Source: an uncultured Hyphomonadaceae bacterium (lineage in GTDB: Bacteria > Pseudomonadota > Alphaproteobacteria > Caulobacterales > Hyphomonadaceae). From it: 8,042 nucleotides of DNA. Positions 1 through 5,746 of the stretch are shown here, piece by piece. The notes under the pieces are model-generated. The model saw only the letters and a program-made list of their open reading frames with translations. It was not told the origin of the DNA and did no database searches. The stretch is from the NCBI GenBank assembly GCA_937873805.1, contig CALMWO010000391.1, positions 1 through 8,042 of the forward strand. The letters are read 5' to 3'. Within the stretch, counting starts at the first letter, position 1. Every line of letters begins with the position of its first letter. The translations under genes and the position numbers were made by a program.

Positions 1-808
1 GCTCGGGCAGGACGCCCGTGATCGTCAGCTTGTTCTGCTGGAAGCGGCCGAGCGCGAGTTCGAGCGCACGGACAGCGGAGCGAAGCGAGGCTTCCGACGC
101 GATGACGGCGTCTTCGGCCTGGGCGAGGTTGGATTCACCGAGCACCAGTTCGTCGCGGGCGATGGAGCCGGCGTCGAAGCGGGTCTGCGTGATGCGGAAG
201 GTCTGGCGCTGACGGTCGATCGACTGACGGTCAAGGGCGAGCTGGAGCTGGCCTTCGATCACCGCGAAGTAGGCGCGGGCGACCTGGCCTGCGATCTGGC
301 GGCGGGTCTGTTCGTAGACGGCTTCCGTGGAGCGGAGGCCGGCGGCCGACGCCTGGATCGACGCGTTGAGGTCGCCCATGATGTCGACGTCATAGTTGGC
401 GCCCAGCGCGAACGAGTATTGATCGGTGTTGTTGCCGAGATCATCCGTCGGGGCGCTGGTGCGGGCGCCGACCGAGCCGTTGATCTGCGGGAAGAGGCGC
501 GAGCGCGTCGACTGCAGCGAGTATTCGGATTGCCGCACGCTTTCGATCGCGGCGCGCAGGGAGCGGTTGTTCTCGAGCGCTTCCTGCACATAGGCCACGA
601 GTTGCGCGTCGCCGAACACGCCGTAGTCGGCGATGACGGCAGCTGGATCGCCAGTCATCGGCGAGACGGTCCAGTCAGTCGGCATGCCTGCGCGCTTGGC
701 CGACATGGCTTCGAATGCAGGTTCTGCGATGGGGAGGTGGCCGCACGCCGAAGCGAGGATGGCCAGGGCGCCCGCGGACACGCCACGGGTCATGTTGTTT
801 TTAATCAT
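1..808 (-). CDS. NodT/TolC-type outer-membrane efflux lipoprotein (C-terminal part outside window)
   Basis: This is the outer-membrane channel subunit of the tripartite exporter encoded upstream. The frame is open from ATG at 808 to the window edge (269 codons, no stop), so the C-terminal part is missing. The N terminus is a short basic stretch (MIKNNMTRG), a hydrophobic run and an L-A-S-A-C sequence. Cys22 is the probable lipidation site, although Ala rather than Leu at -3 makes the lipobox imperfect. Residues about 50-250 fit the outer-membrane efflux domain: a helical ALENNRSLRAAIESVRQSE stretch, a beta segment with YDVDIMGDL (the family's 'Y-D-W-G' region), and QIAGQVARAYF followed by long coiled-coil-like helices. 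A family member is usually about 450-500 residues, so roughly half is seen. The start overlaps the permease stop by 8 nt (ATGATTAA), which indicates translational coupling. Family membership is confident; the substrate is unknown. Confidence 0.9.
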   Translation of the reverse strand, partial: MIKNNMTRGVSAGALAILASACGHLPIAEPAFEAMSAKRAGMPTDWTVSPMTGDPAAVIADYGVFGDAQLVAYVQEALENNRSLRAAIESVRQSEYSLQSTRSRLFPQINGSVGARTSAPTDDLGNNTDQYSFALGANYDVDIMGDLNASIQASAAGLRSTEAVYEQTRRQIAGQVARAYFAVIEGQLQLALDRQSIDRQRQTFRITQTRFDAGSIARDELVLGESNLAQAEDAVIASEASLRSAVRALELALGRFQQNKLTITGVLPE

Positions 809-2039
809 ATCTGAGCGCCTGGATTGGATCTAATTGAGCTGCCCTACGGGCGGGGAAGAAGCCGAAGATAAGACCGACGGAGGCCGCAGCCCCCAGTGCT
901 GTGGCGACGATGATGGGAGAGACCACCATCGGCGCCGACGAGATCTGCGCGTAACCGAACACGCCGACCCACCCGATCGCCATGCCAATGAGCCCGCCCA
1001 GGGTGCAGAGCGCGATGGCTTCGAACAGGAACTGAAGAAGGATGTCGCCGCCGCGTGCGCCAATCGCCATGCGCAGACCAATCTCGCGCGTGCGCTCGGT
1101 GACCGAGACAAGCATGATGTTCATGACCCCGACGCCGCCGACGATCAGCGAAACAGCAGCAGTAAATGCAAGGAGCGTGCTCATCGTCTCGGCCACAGCT
1201 GCACGCTGCTTTATCATGTCAGCGAAGTTAACAACCATGAAATTGTCTTGCTGGCCCGGCTCGATGCGGCGCCGCTCGCGCATCACGGTCGTCGCCTCGT
1301 CCTGTGCTTCGGCCACGTCATAGCCCTCCTGCACCAGGACCTGTATCCGCGAAACGTGACGGGAAACCCAGCGATTGCCGCCCGTTATCCTATTCCTAAC
1401 CATGCTTAACGGGCCGACGAGCGTGTCGTCGCGGTCCTGCCCCATGCCGGGGCCGCCGCCCTGACCCTTGGATTCGAGAATGCCGATAACCTCGACCGGC
1501 ACGCCGTTCACGCGAATGCGCTGACCGATGACATTGCCATCGGGGAAGAGGTTCGCCGCGGCGGTCTTGCCGATCACGACAACCGCCGAGCCGCCCTGGG
1601 CTTCCTGTTCTGTGAACTCGCGGCCTTCATCGACCTTCCAGTTATTGACCTGGAAGAATGATGCACTGCCTCCCTGTATGGTGGTGACCCAATTCGCCTC
1701 TTCGGAGACTGCATTCGCCTGACCGGAGAGTATGCCGCTCGCGGCTTCGACGAAGGGAAGGTCGGCGACGGCGGCTACATCGCTCTCGCTGAAGGGCCGG
1801 CCCGAGCCGCCGCCCTGGTTGCGGCCCCCGCGATTCATGTTGCCGGGCTGGAGCGTCAGCACGTTGGTGCCGACGCTGTTGATCTGCTTTTCGATCGCGG
1901 CCTTTGCGCCTTCGCCGATCGACATCATGACCATCACGGAGGCGACCCCGATGATGATGCCCAGCATGGTGAGAAGGGAGCGCAGGGGATTGGAGAACAG
2001 CGCTTCGGAGGCGGACGAGATCGCGACACCGTATTTCAT
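801..2039 (-). CDS. MacB/FtsX-type ABC transporter permease
   Basis: This is the inner-membrane permease of a MacB-type ABC exporter. These proteins are mechanotransmission permeases that couple cytoplasmic ATP hydrolysis to periplasmic substrate extrusion through the adaptor and outer-membrane channel. The 412 residues show the MacB topology: TM1 at about 21-41 (LLTMLGIIIGVASVMVM), a large periplasmic domain at about 45-285, then TM2 at about 287-312, TM3 at about 333-362 and TM4 at about 372-396. The hallmark VGGVGVMNIMLVSVTERTRE segment follows TM2 and a PARRAAQLDPIQALRYD tail ends the protein. Two loops in the periplasmic domain are Gly-rich (about 67-80 and 191-200). Unlike E. coli MacB there is no fused ATPase; that is the separate upstream gene. 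The ATG start overlaps the ATPase stop as ATGA, and the end overlaps the next gene by 8 nt. The family call is very secure; naming it MacB by function is not. Confidence 0.95.
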   Translation of the reverse strand: MKYGVAISSASEALFSNPLRSLLTMLGIIIGVASVMVMMSIGEGAKAAIEKQINSVGTNVLTLQPGNMNRGGRNQGGGSGRPFSESDVAAVADLPFVEAASGILSGQANAVSEEANWVTTIQGGSASFFQVNNWKVDEGREFTEQEAQGGSAVVVIGKTAAANLFPDGNVIGQRIRVNGVPVEVIGILESKGQGGGPGMGQDRDDTLVGPLSMVRNRITGGNRWVSRHVSRIQVLVQEGYDVAEAQDEATTVMRERRRIEPGQQDNFMVVNFADMIKQRAAVAETMSTLLAFTAAVSLIVGGVGVMNIMLVSVTERTREIGLRMAIGARGGDILLQFLFEAIALCTLGGLIGMAIGWVGVFGYAQISSAPMVVSPIIVATALGAAASVGLIFGFFPARRAAQLDPIQALRYD

Positions 2040-2782
2040 GCGCGGGCCCCATTGATCGTCTGGATGTTGGCGGCCTGAAGCTCAGGGTGCCCTGTGTCTG
2101 ACTCGATCTTGCCATCCCGGAAATGGATCTGGCGCTTGGCGTAGGCAGCTACTTCGTTTTCGTGCGTGATGACGACGACGGTGATGCCCTGTTTGTTGAG
2201 GTCCTGCATCAGATGCATGATCTCGACGGTGGTCTTGGTGTCGAGCGCGCCGGTTGGTTCGTCGGCCAGCAGGATTTTCGGATAGTTTGAAAGCGCACGG
2301 GCGATGGCGACGCGCTGCTGCTGGCCGCCGGAAAGCTGCATCGGGCGGTGATCCATGCGCGTGCCGAGGCCTACCATTTCGAGGCAGGCCTTGGCGCGGG
2401 CGTCGATGTCGCCAACATCCTTGCGGGCATAGCGAAGGGGCAGGCGAACATTCTGGAAAGCGTCCTGACGGGCGAGCAGGTTGAACTGCTGGAAGACAAA
2501 GCCCAGCGTTTCATTGCGAAGATCAGCGAGTTCGTCGCGGTTCATTTCTGACAGCGCCCGCCCGTTGATCCACATCTCCCCGGAGGTGGGGCGGTCGAGC
2601 GCGCCGATCAAGTTCATCAGGGACGATTTACCGGACCCAGATGGTCCCATGATTGCGACGAATTCGCCCTCATGAATGTCGAGGCTCACGCCGTCGAGGG
2701 CGCGAACTTCCTGGTCTCCCATCCTGTAGATCCGGGTGAGATCCCGGCAGGAGATGATTGGGCGTGTGCTGGTCATGTCCAT
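2036..2782 (-). CDS. MacB/LolD-type ABC transporter ATP-binding protein
   Basis: This is the cytoplasmic ATPase that powers the neighbouring permease. From the start chosen here it has 248 residues with every ABC motif intact: Walker A GPSGSGKS (46-53), Q-loop in FVFQQFNLL (98-99), signature LSGGQQQR (150-157), Walker B ILLADEP with catalytic Glu175, and H-loop His207 in VVITHE. The sequence groups with MacB N-terminal domains and LolD (COG1136 type). The open frame extends upstream to 2845, but that would overlap the adaptor gene by about 50 nt with a Pro/Ala-rich non-domain peptide. I therefore chose ATG 2782 (MDMTSTRP), 10 nt after the adaptor stop; ATG 2776 is equally possible, and no Shine-Dalgarno sequence is strong. 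The last codons overlap the permease start as ATGA. Its position between adaptor and permease makes it the exporter's motor. Confidence 0.94.
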   Translation of the reverse strand: MDMTSTRPIISCRDLTRIYRMGDQEVRALDGVSLDIHEGEFVAIMGPSGSGKSSLMNLIGALDRPTSGEMWINGRALSEMNRDELADLRNETLGFVFQQFNLLARQDAFQNVRLPLRYARKDVGDIDARAKACLEMVGLGTRMDHRPMQLSGGQQQRVAIARALSNYPKILLADEPTGALDTKTTVEIMHLMQDLNKQGITVVVITHENEVAAYAKRQIHFRDGKIESDTGHPELQAANIQTINGARA

Positions 2783-2792
2783 GCGTCCGGTA

Positions 2793-4487
2793 TCAGGGCT
2801 TGCTCTCGCCCTTGCCGGCGGCTGTGGCGCGGACGACGAACGCATCGCCTTCCTTGGCGCCGCGAATGACTTGCGCGTTCGAACCGTCCGACAGCCCGAT
2901 GGTGAGCTGCGCGCGTTCGAGTTCGCCCTTCGCGTCGAGCTTGTAGATCGTGACGCGCTTCTGCGATTGCATTTCGCTCATCGCCTTGGCGACTGCGGCG
3001 TATTCCTGCTCGTTGAGGTTGCGGCGGAAGACCGCTTCCTGGGTCTGCTGCATCTTGGCGCGGCGTTCCTGCATGGCCTGCTGTTGCAGCATGCTCTGCG
3101 GCGGGCCGAAGGCCGGGCCGCCGACGATCGCGCCTGCGCCGCCCTGCGGTTGCTGTGGCGCAGGAACCGACGCCATCGCGCGTTGAATTTCGCTCTGCAT
3201 CTCGCCCATGATTTTCGCGACGCGCGCCTCGTCGATGCCCGTGCTCTTCAGCATTTCGCCGATCTGCGCCTGCTGGCCGCCCGGACCGCGGCGCTCGCCG
3301 CCCGGTCCGCCGCCTTGGCCGCCACCTTGAGGACGCTGACCGCCTTCACCGAAGCCGACTGTCTGCGCGCCACCACCACCGGGAGCGCCGCCCGGGCCGC
3401 CTTGTCCGCCGGGGCCGCCTTGACCCTGTCCGCCCTGGCCGTTGCGTTCCGCTTCGGCGCGCATGGCGTCCATGATTTCTTTCGGCGGCTGGAAGCGCGT
3501 GGCGTCTGAGGCGAGGCGCAGCGTGTCGGTGACACGGTCCGCTGTGATCTCGACGTTCGCGGTCATGCCGGGCAGGAGCTTGCCGTTCGGGTTACGCGCG
3601 TTGACCACCACCGTGTAGGTGACGACGTTCGCCGCTTCCGTGCCGAGCTGGCGGACCTGAACGACAGCGCCCTGAAAGCGCTCGCCCGGGAAGGCGTCAA
3701 CCGTGAAGACGACAGGATCGCCGGCGTCGATGCCGCCAATGTCGGACTCGACGACGGCGGCCTCGATCTCGATCTGCGAAAGGTCGGCGGCGACAACGAA
3801 GAGGCTCTTGATCGACTGCGACGACTGGATGGTCTGGCCAACCTCGACGTCCCGGCCAAGGATTGCGCCATCGATGGGCGAGCGGACCTTTGTGCGCTCG
3901 AGGCGCGTGCGGCTGTCACTGACGGTGGCTCTGGCGGTTTCGAGGCCGGCGAGCGCGGACTTCAGGGAAACTTCTTCGGACTGCAGTGTCAGCTTCGCGT
4001 TGGTGTGGGTTTGCTCAGCCAGCTCCCACGCCTGTTGCGAGATGGCCTGCTGGTCGAACAGGGCCTTCTGCCGGGTGAAGTTCTTCTGGGCGACATCGAG
4101 CGCGACCTTGGCGCGATCAATCGCAGCGCGGCTGTTATCGACCGAGGCTTCGGACTGGCGCAGGCGCGCGAGATTCTGGTCAAGCGTGTTCTGGAATGTC
4201 TCAGGGTCGACCTGCGCGAGGACCTGATCCTTTTTTACGCGATCGTTGAAGTCGACATAGATCGCCGTGATCTTGCCGGAGACCTCGGAGCCGACATCCA
4301 CTTTCTCGCGTGGTTGCACCGCGCCGGACGCGGAGATCACGCGGGCGACGTCGCCCTTGCCGACCGTCACGGTCTCATAGGTGTATTTGCCGGTCGCGGT
4401 GTTGGCGCCGCCGCTCATTACGAGGGCCACGGCGCCGATCGCCACGATGGCGGCCCCTGCGATCCCAACCAGAACTTTCTTGTCCAT
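2793..4487 (-). CDS. MacA-like periplasmic adaptor (membrane fusion) protein with long Gly/Gln-rich insertion
   Basis: This adaptor links the inner-membrane MacB-type pump to the outer-membrane channel. It has one N-terminal membrane anchor (about 5-25) and no lipobox. A lipoyl/barrel-sandwich half follows (about 46-96, GAVQPREKVDVGSEVSGKI). A long alpha-helical hairpin at about 97-195 precedes the second lipoyl half, RTKVRSPIDGAIL (about 198-222). The beta-barrel at about 235-320 contains LLPGMTANVEI. The membrane-proximal domain is interrupted: it begins near LRLASDATRF (323-332) and resumes at RVTIYKLDAKGELERAQLTIGL (from 511). Between lie about 175 extra residues: a Gly/Gln/Pro-rich tract (about 350-405), then helical Gln/Met-rich sequence (about 406-510). 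The total of 564 residues compares with about 370 for E. coli MacA. The ATG start has GGAAAG 5 nt upstream. It is the first gene of the exporter operon. The family is certain; the role of the insertion is unknown. Confidence 0.94.
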   Translation of the reverse strand: MDKKVLVGIAGAAIVAIGAVALVMSGGANTATGKYTYETVTVGKGDVARVISASGAVQPREKVDVGSEVSGKITAIYVDFNDRVKKDQVLAQVDPETFQNTLDQNLARLRQSEASVDNSRAAIDRAKVALDVAQKNFTRQKALFDQQAISQQAWELAEQTHTNAKLTLQSEEVSLKSALAGLETARATVSDSRTRLERTKVRSPIDGAILGRDVEVGQTIQSSQSIKSLFVVAADLSQIEIEAAVVESDIGGIDAGDPVVFTVDAFPGERFQGAVVQVRQLGTEAANVVTYTVVVNARNPNGKLLPGMTANVEITADRVTDTLRLASDATRFQPPKEIMDAMRAEAERNGQGGQGQGGPGGQGGPGGAPGGGGAQTVGFGEGGQRPQGGGQGGGPGGERRGPGGQQAQIGEMLKSTGIDEARVAKIMGEMQSEIQRAMASVPAPQQPQGGAGAIVGGPAFGPPQSMLQQQAMQERRAKMQQTQEAVFRRNLNEQEYAAVAKAMSEMQSQKRVTIYKLDAKGELERAQLTIGLSDGSNAQVIRGAKEGDAFVVRATAAGKGESKP

Positions 4488-4492
4488 TTCTA

Positions 4493-4498
4493 CTTTCC
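4493..4498 (-). promoter_or_regulatory. Ribosome binding site of the adaptor gene
   Basis: On the minus strand GGAAAG lies 5 nt before the ATG at 4487. It is a partial Shine-Dalgarno match and supports that start for the first gene of the exporter operon. Confidence 0.5.
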
Positions 4499-4501
4499 GT
4501 C

Positions 4502-4521
4502 CACGTGCCGACCCGGGTCGG
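4502..4521. promoter_or_regulatory. Palindromic candidate operator upstream of the exporter operon
   Basis: Positions 4508-4521 form a perfect 14-bp palindrome (CCGACCCGGGTCGG) with no spacer, immediately next to a 6-bp palindrome CACGTG at 4502-4507. The pair lies 14-34 nt upstream of the adaptor ATG, in what should be the 5' untranslated region or promoter-proximal part of the operon. A spacerless palindrome suits binding of a dimeric regulator better than an RNA hairpin. No regulator gene is in the window, so the role is inferred from symmetry and position only. In GC-rich DNA a 14-bp palindrome can also occur by chance. Confidence 0.35.
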
Positions 4522-4594
4522 GCATTGGTCTCAGTATGCGACCTTAAATGAACGCTGGTGGTATTTCCGTCTGGCTCTCACGTAAAATTCAAAG

Positions 4595-4612
4595 TGGTAA
4601 CAAGGTGTACCA
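4595..4612. repeat. Short inverted repeat TGGTA-N8-TACCA in the divergent intergenic region
   Basis: Five-base arms TGGTA (4595-4599) and TACCA (4608-4612) are separated by 8 nt, in an AT-richer part of the intergenic region between the divergent adaptor and pseudo-ATPase genes. The spacing would suit a dimeric helix-turn-helix repressor, but the arms are short and chance is a reasonable explanation. Confidence 0.2.
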
Positions 4613-4662
4613 ACCTCGAAAACGCTCAAAACAAAGGCTTTCGGTATGACGGTACGCCGCGT

Positions 4663-4690
4663 TTGACGGACTCTCGCCTGCAGCGATAAT
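4663..4690 (+). promoter_or_regulatory. Sigma-70-like promoter for the ABC pseudo-ATPase gene
   Basis: TTGACG at 4663-4668 and GATAAT at 4685-4690 are separated by 16 nt. Each hexamer matches the housekeeping consensus at five of six positions. Transcription would begin around 4696-4700. The -10 hexamer covers the first two bases of the upstream in-frame ATG at 4689, so a transcript from here could not use that codon. This favours the downstream GTG at 4770 as the translation start. The call is sequence-based only. Confidence 0.5.
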
Positions 4691-4769
4691 GCGGAAGACG
4701 GAGCGGGTCGCCGCTTCGGCAAGTGGCGGGCGTACACATGGTCGAACTCAGGTCAGGCTGGACGGCGCC

Positions 4770-5714
4770 GTGCTCGAGCTGAGGGACGTCACCCGCGCGG
4801 CTGGCCGGGAGCCGGTTCTGTCACGGGCGAGCCTTGCCCTGTCGCGCGATGTGCCCACCGCCATTGTCGGTCTGTCTGCCTATGAGCGCGAGGTTCTGCT
4901 GAAGCTTCTGGCCGGGGCGGAAAGGCCTCAGGCGGGATCGATCAAGCTCGATGGAAAAGACATCGCACAGGCGCGGCGCGAGAAGGGCCGCGTTGCGCGG
5001 ATCGACGCGCATGGCCTGCCGAAATCGGGCCAGAAGGGCGCCAAGATTGCGGGCTCGGATGCGAAGGTGCGGCAGGCAATCGCCAAGGCGCGCGCCGATC
5101 GGGCGAGGCTGATCCTGCTTGATGCGCCATCGGCGGGGCTCGGGATCGAGACGCGCGAACAATTCGTGGCGGATCTCGGATCGATGCTGGCGGATACGGG
5201 CGCCGTGGTGGTGCTGGTTGCAGGCAGCGCGGACGAGGCATTGGGGCTTGGCGGGCAGGTGGTGGTGCTGAACCGCGGCGAGATTGTGCAGTCTGGGGCG
5301 GCAGCTGACGTGTTCGCGCATCCGGCTAATCTCAAGGCAGCGGTGGCGACATCTTTCCCTGTGCTCAACACGCTGGCGATGAAAGCGCGTGATGGGCGTG
5401 GCGTGCTGGCCGATGGATCGAGCTTTCAGCCGCCGGAGAGTTTGCAGCTGCCCGACGAGGGGCCGTGTACCGTGGCGTTCCATCCCGACGAGATGACGCT
5501 GGAGCGCGCAGGCGCTGGGTGCCTGCGCTTTATTGTGCGCGCCGCTGGCGAAGAGATGATCGGCGGGCGGCGCTTCGTGCGCGTGACGTTTGCCGATGCT
5601 AGCTGGCTGACGCCCCAGCCCGCGCTCGCGCCGCATGCGGGGGCAATCCTCAATGCTTTCGTCGAACGCTCGCGGCTGATGGCCTTCGATGCGTCCGGCA
5701 AGGCAATCGTCTGA
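4770..5714 (+). CDS. Degenerate MalK/UgpC-like ABC protein (probable pseudo-ATPase)
   Basis: This is a recognisable descendant of the CUT1 sugar-importer ATPases (MalK/UgpC type) that appears unable to bind or hydrolyse ATP normally. The fold's landmarks are in order: VLELRDVTRAAG at the start, then GSIKLDGKDIA, then IVQSGAAADVFAHPAN (compare the family's 'ieQvGtP.elY..PAn'). It ends with a TOBE-like region, VAFHPDEMTL through LMAFDASGKAIV. The catalytic motifs are gone. Walker A reads GLSAYEREV (4869-4895). The Q-loop Gln is replaced, the signature reads about AGSDA, Walker B reads LILLDAPSAG with Ala for the catalytic Glu (5124-5126), and the H-loop has no His (VAGSADEA, 5217-5240). The helical subdomain is almost absent. 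At 314 residues it is shorter than the usual 350-370. I chose GTG 4770, preceded by GGAC, because a promoter overlaps the in-frame ATG at 4689; a 4689 start would give 341 residues. No permease or binding protein is adjacent. Confidence 0.8.
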   Translation: MLELRDVTRAAGREPVLSRASLALSRDVPTAIVGLSAYEREVLLKLLAGAERPQAGSIKLDGKDIAQARREKGRVARIDAHGLPKSGQKGAKIAGSDAKVRQAIAKARADRARLILLDAPSAGLGIETREQFVADLGSMLADTGAVVVLVAGSADEALGLGGQVVVLNRGEIVQSGAAADVFAHPANLKAAVATSFPVLNTLAMKARDGRGVLADGSSFQPPESLQLPDEGPCTVAFHPDEMTLERAGAGCLRFIVRAAGEEMIGGRRFVRVTFADASWLTPQPALAPHAGAILNAFVERSRLMAFDASGKAIV

Positions 5715-5746
5715 CGCGCTATTCCGCTGGCTGGGGCGTCAACTCG

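Noticed and set aside
419..814. Plus-strand open frame opposite the outer-membrane lipoprotein gene
   Set aside because: It is an antisense shadow; the minus strand has a continuous efflux-protein frame with a lipoprotein signal.
2783..2845. Upstream extension of the ABC ATPase to the first in-frame ATG
   Set aside because: It would overlap the adaptor gene by about 50 nt and add a Pro/Ala/Arg peptide not seen in the family; starts at 2782 or 2776 fit better.
3273..3440. Gly-rich tract of the adaptor gene considered as a DNA tandem repeat
   Set aside because: The DNA units are irregular; the pattern is protein-level low complexity in frame with the gene, not a satellite or CRISPR-like repeat.
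2736..3509. Long plus-strand open frame (257 codons) opposite the adaptor gene
   Set aside because: It is an antisense shadow produced by GC-rich codons; it is Ala/Arg/Leu-rich with no domain, while the minus-strand frame encodes a clear MacA-like adaptor.
4738..4782. ATG at 4738 as an alternative start for the pseudo-ATPase
   Set aside because: It is out of frame with the gene and its reading frame stops after 14 codons; it is kept only as a possible upstream ORF.
4821..5636. Long minus-strand open frame (271 codons) opposite the pseudo-ATPase
   Set aside because: It is His/Arg/Pro-rich without recognisable motifs. The plus-strand frame shows ordered CUT1 ATPase and TOBE landmarks, so it is the real gene.
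5712..5741. Possible bidirectional terminator between the convergent genes (TGACGC / GCGTCA arms, 18-nt loop)
   Set aside because: There are only 6 bp of stem, a large loop and no T-tract on either side; it is too weak to call.
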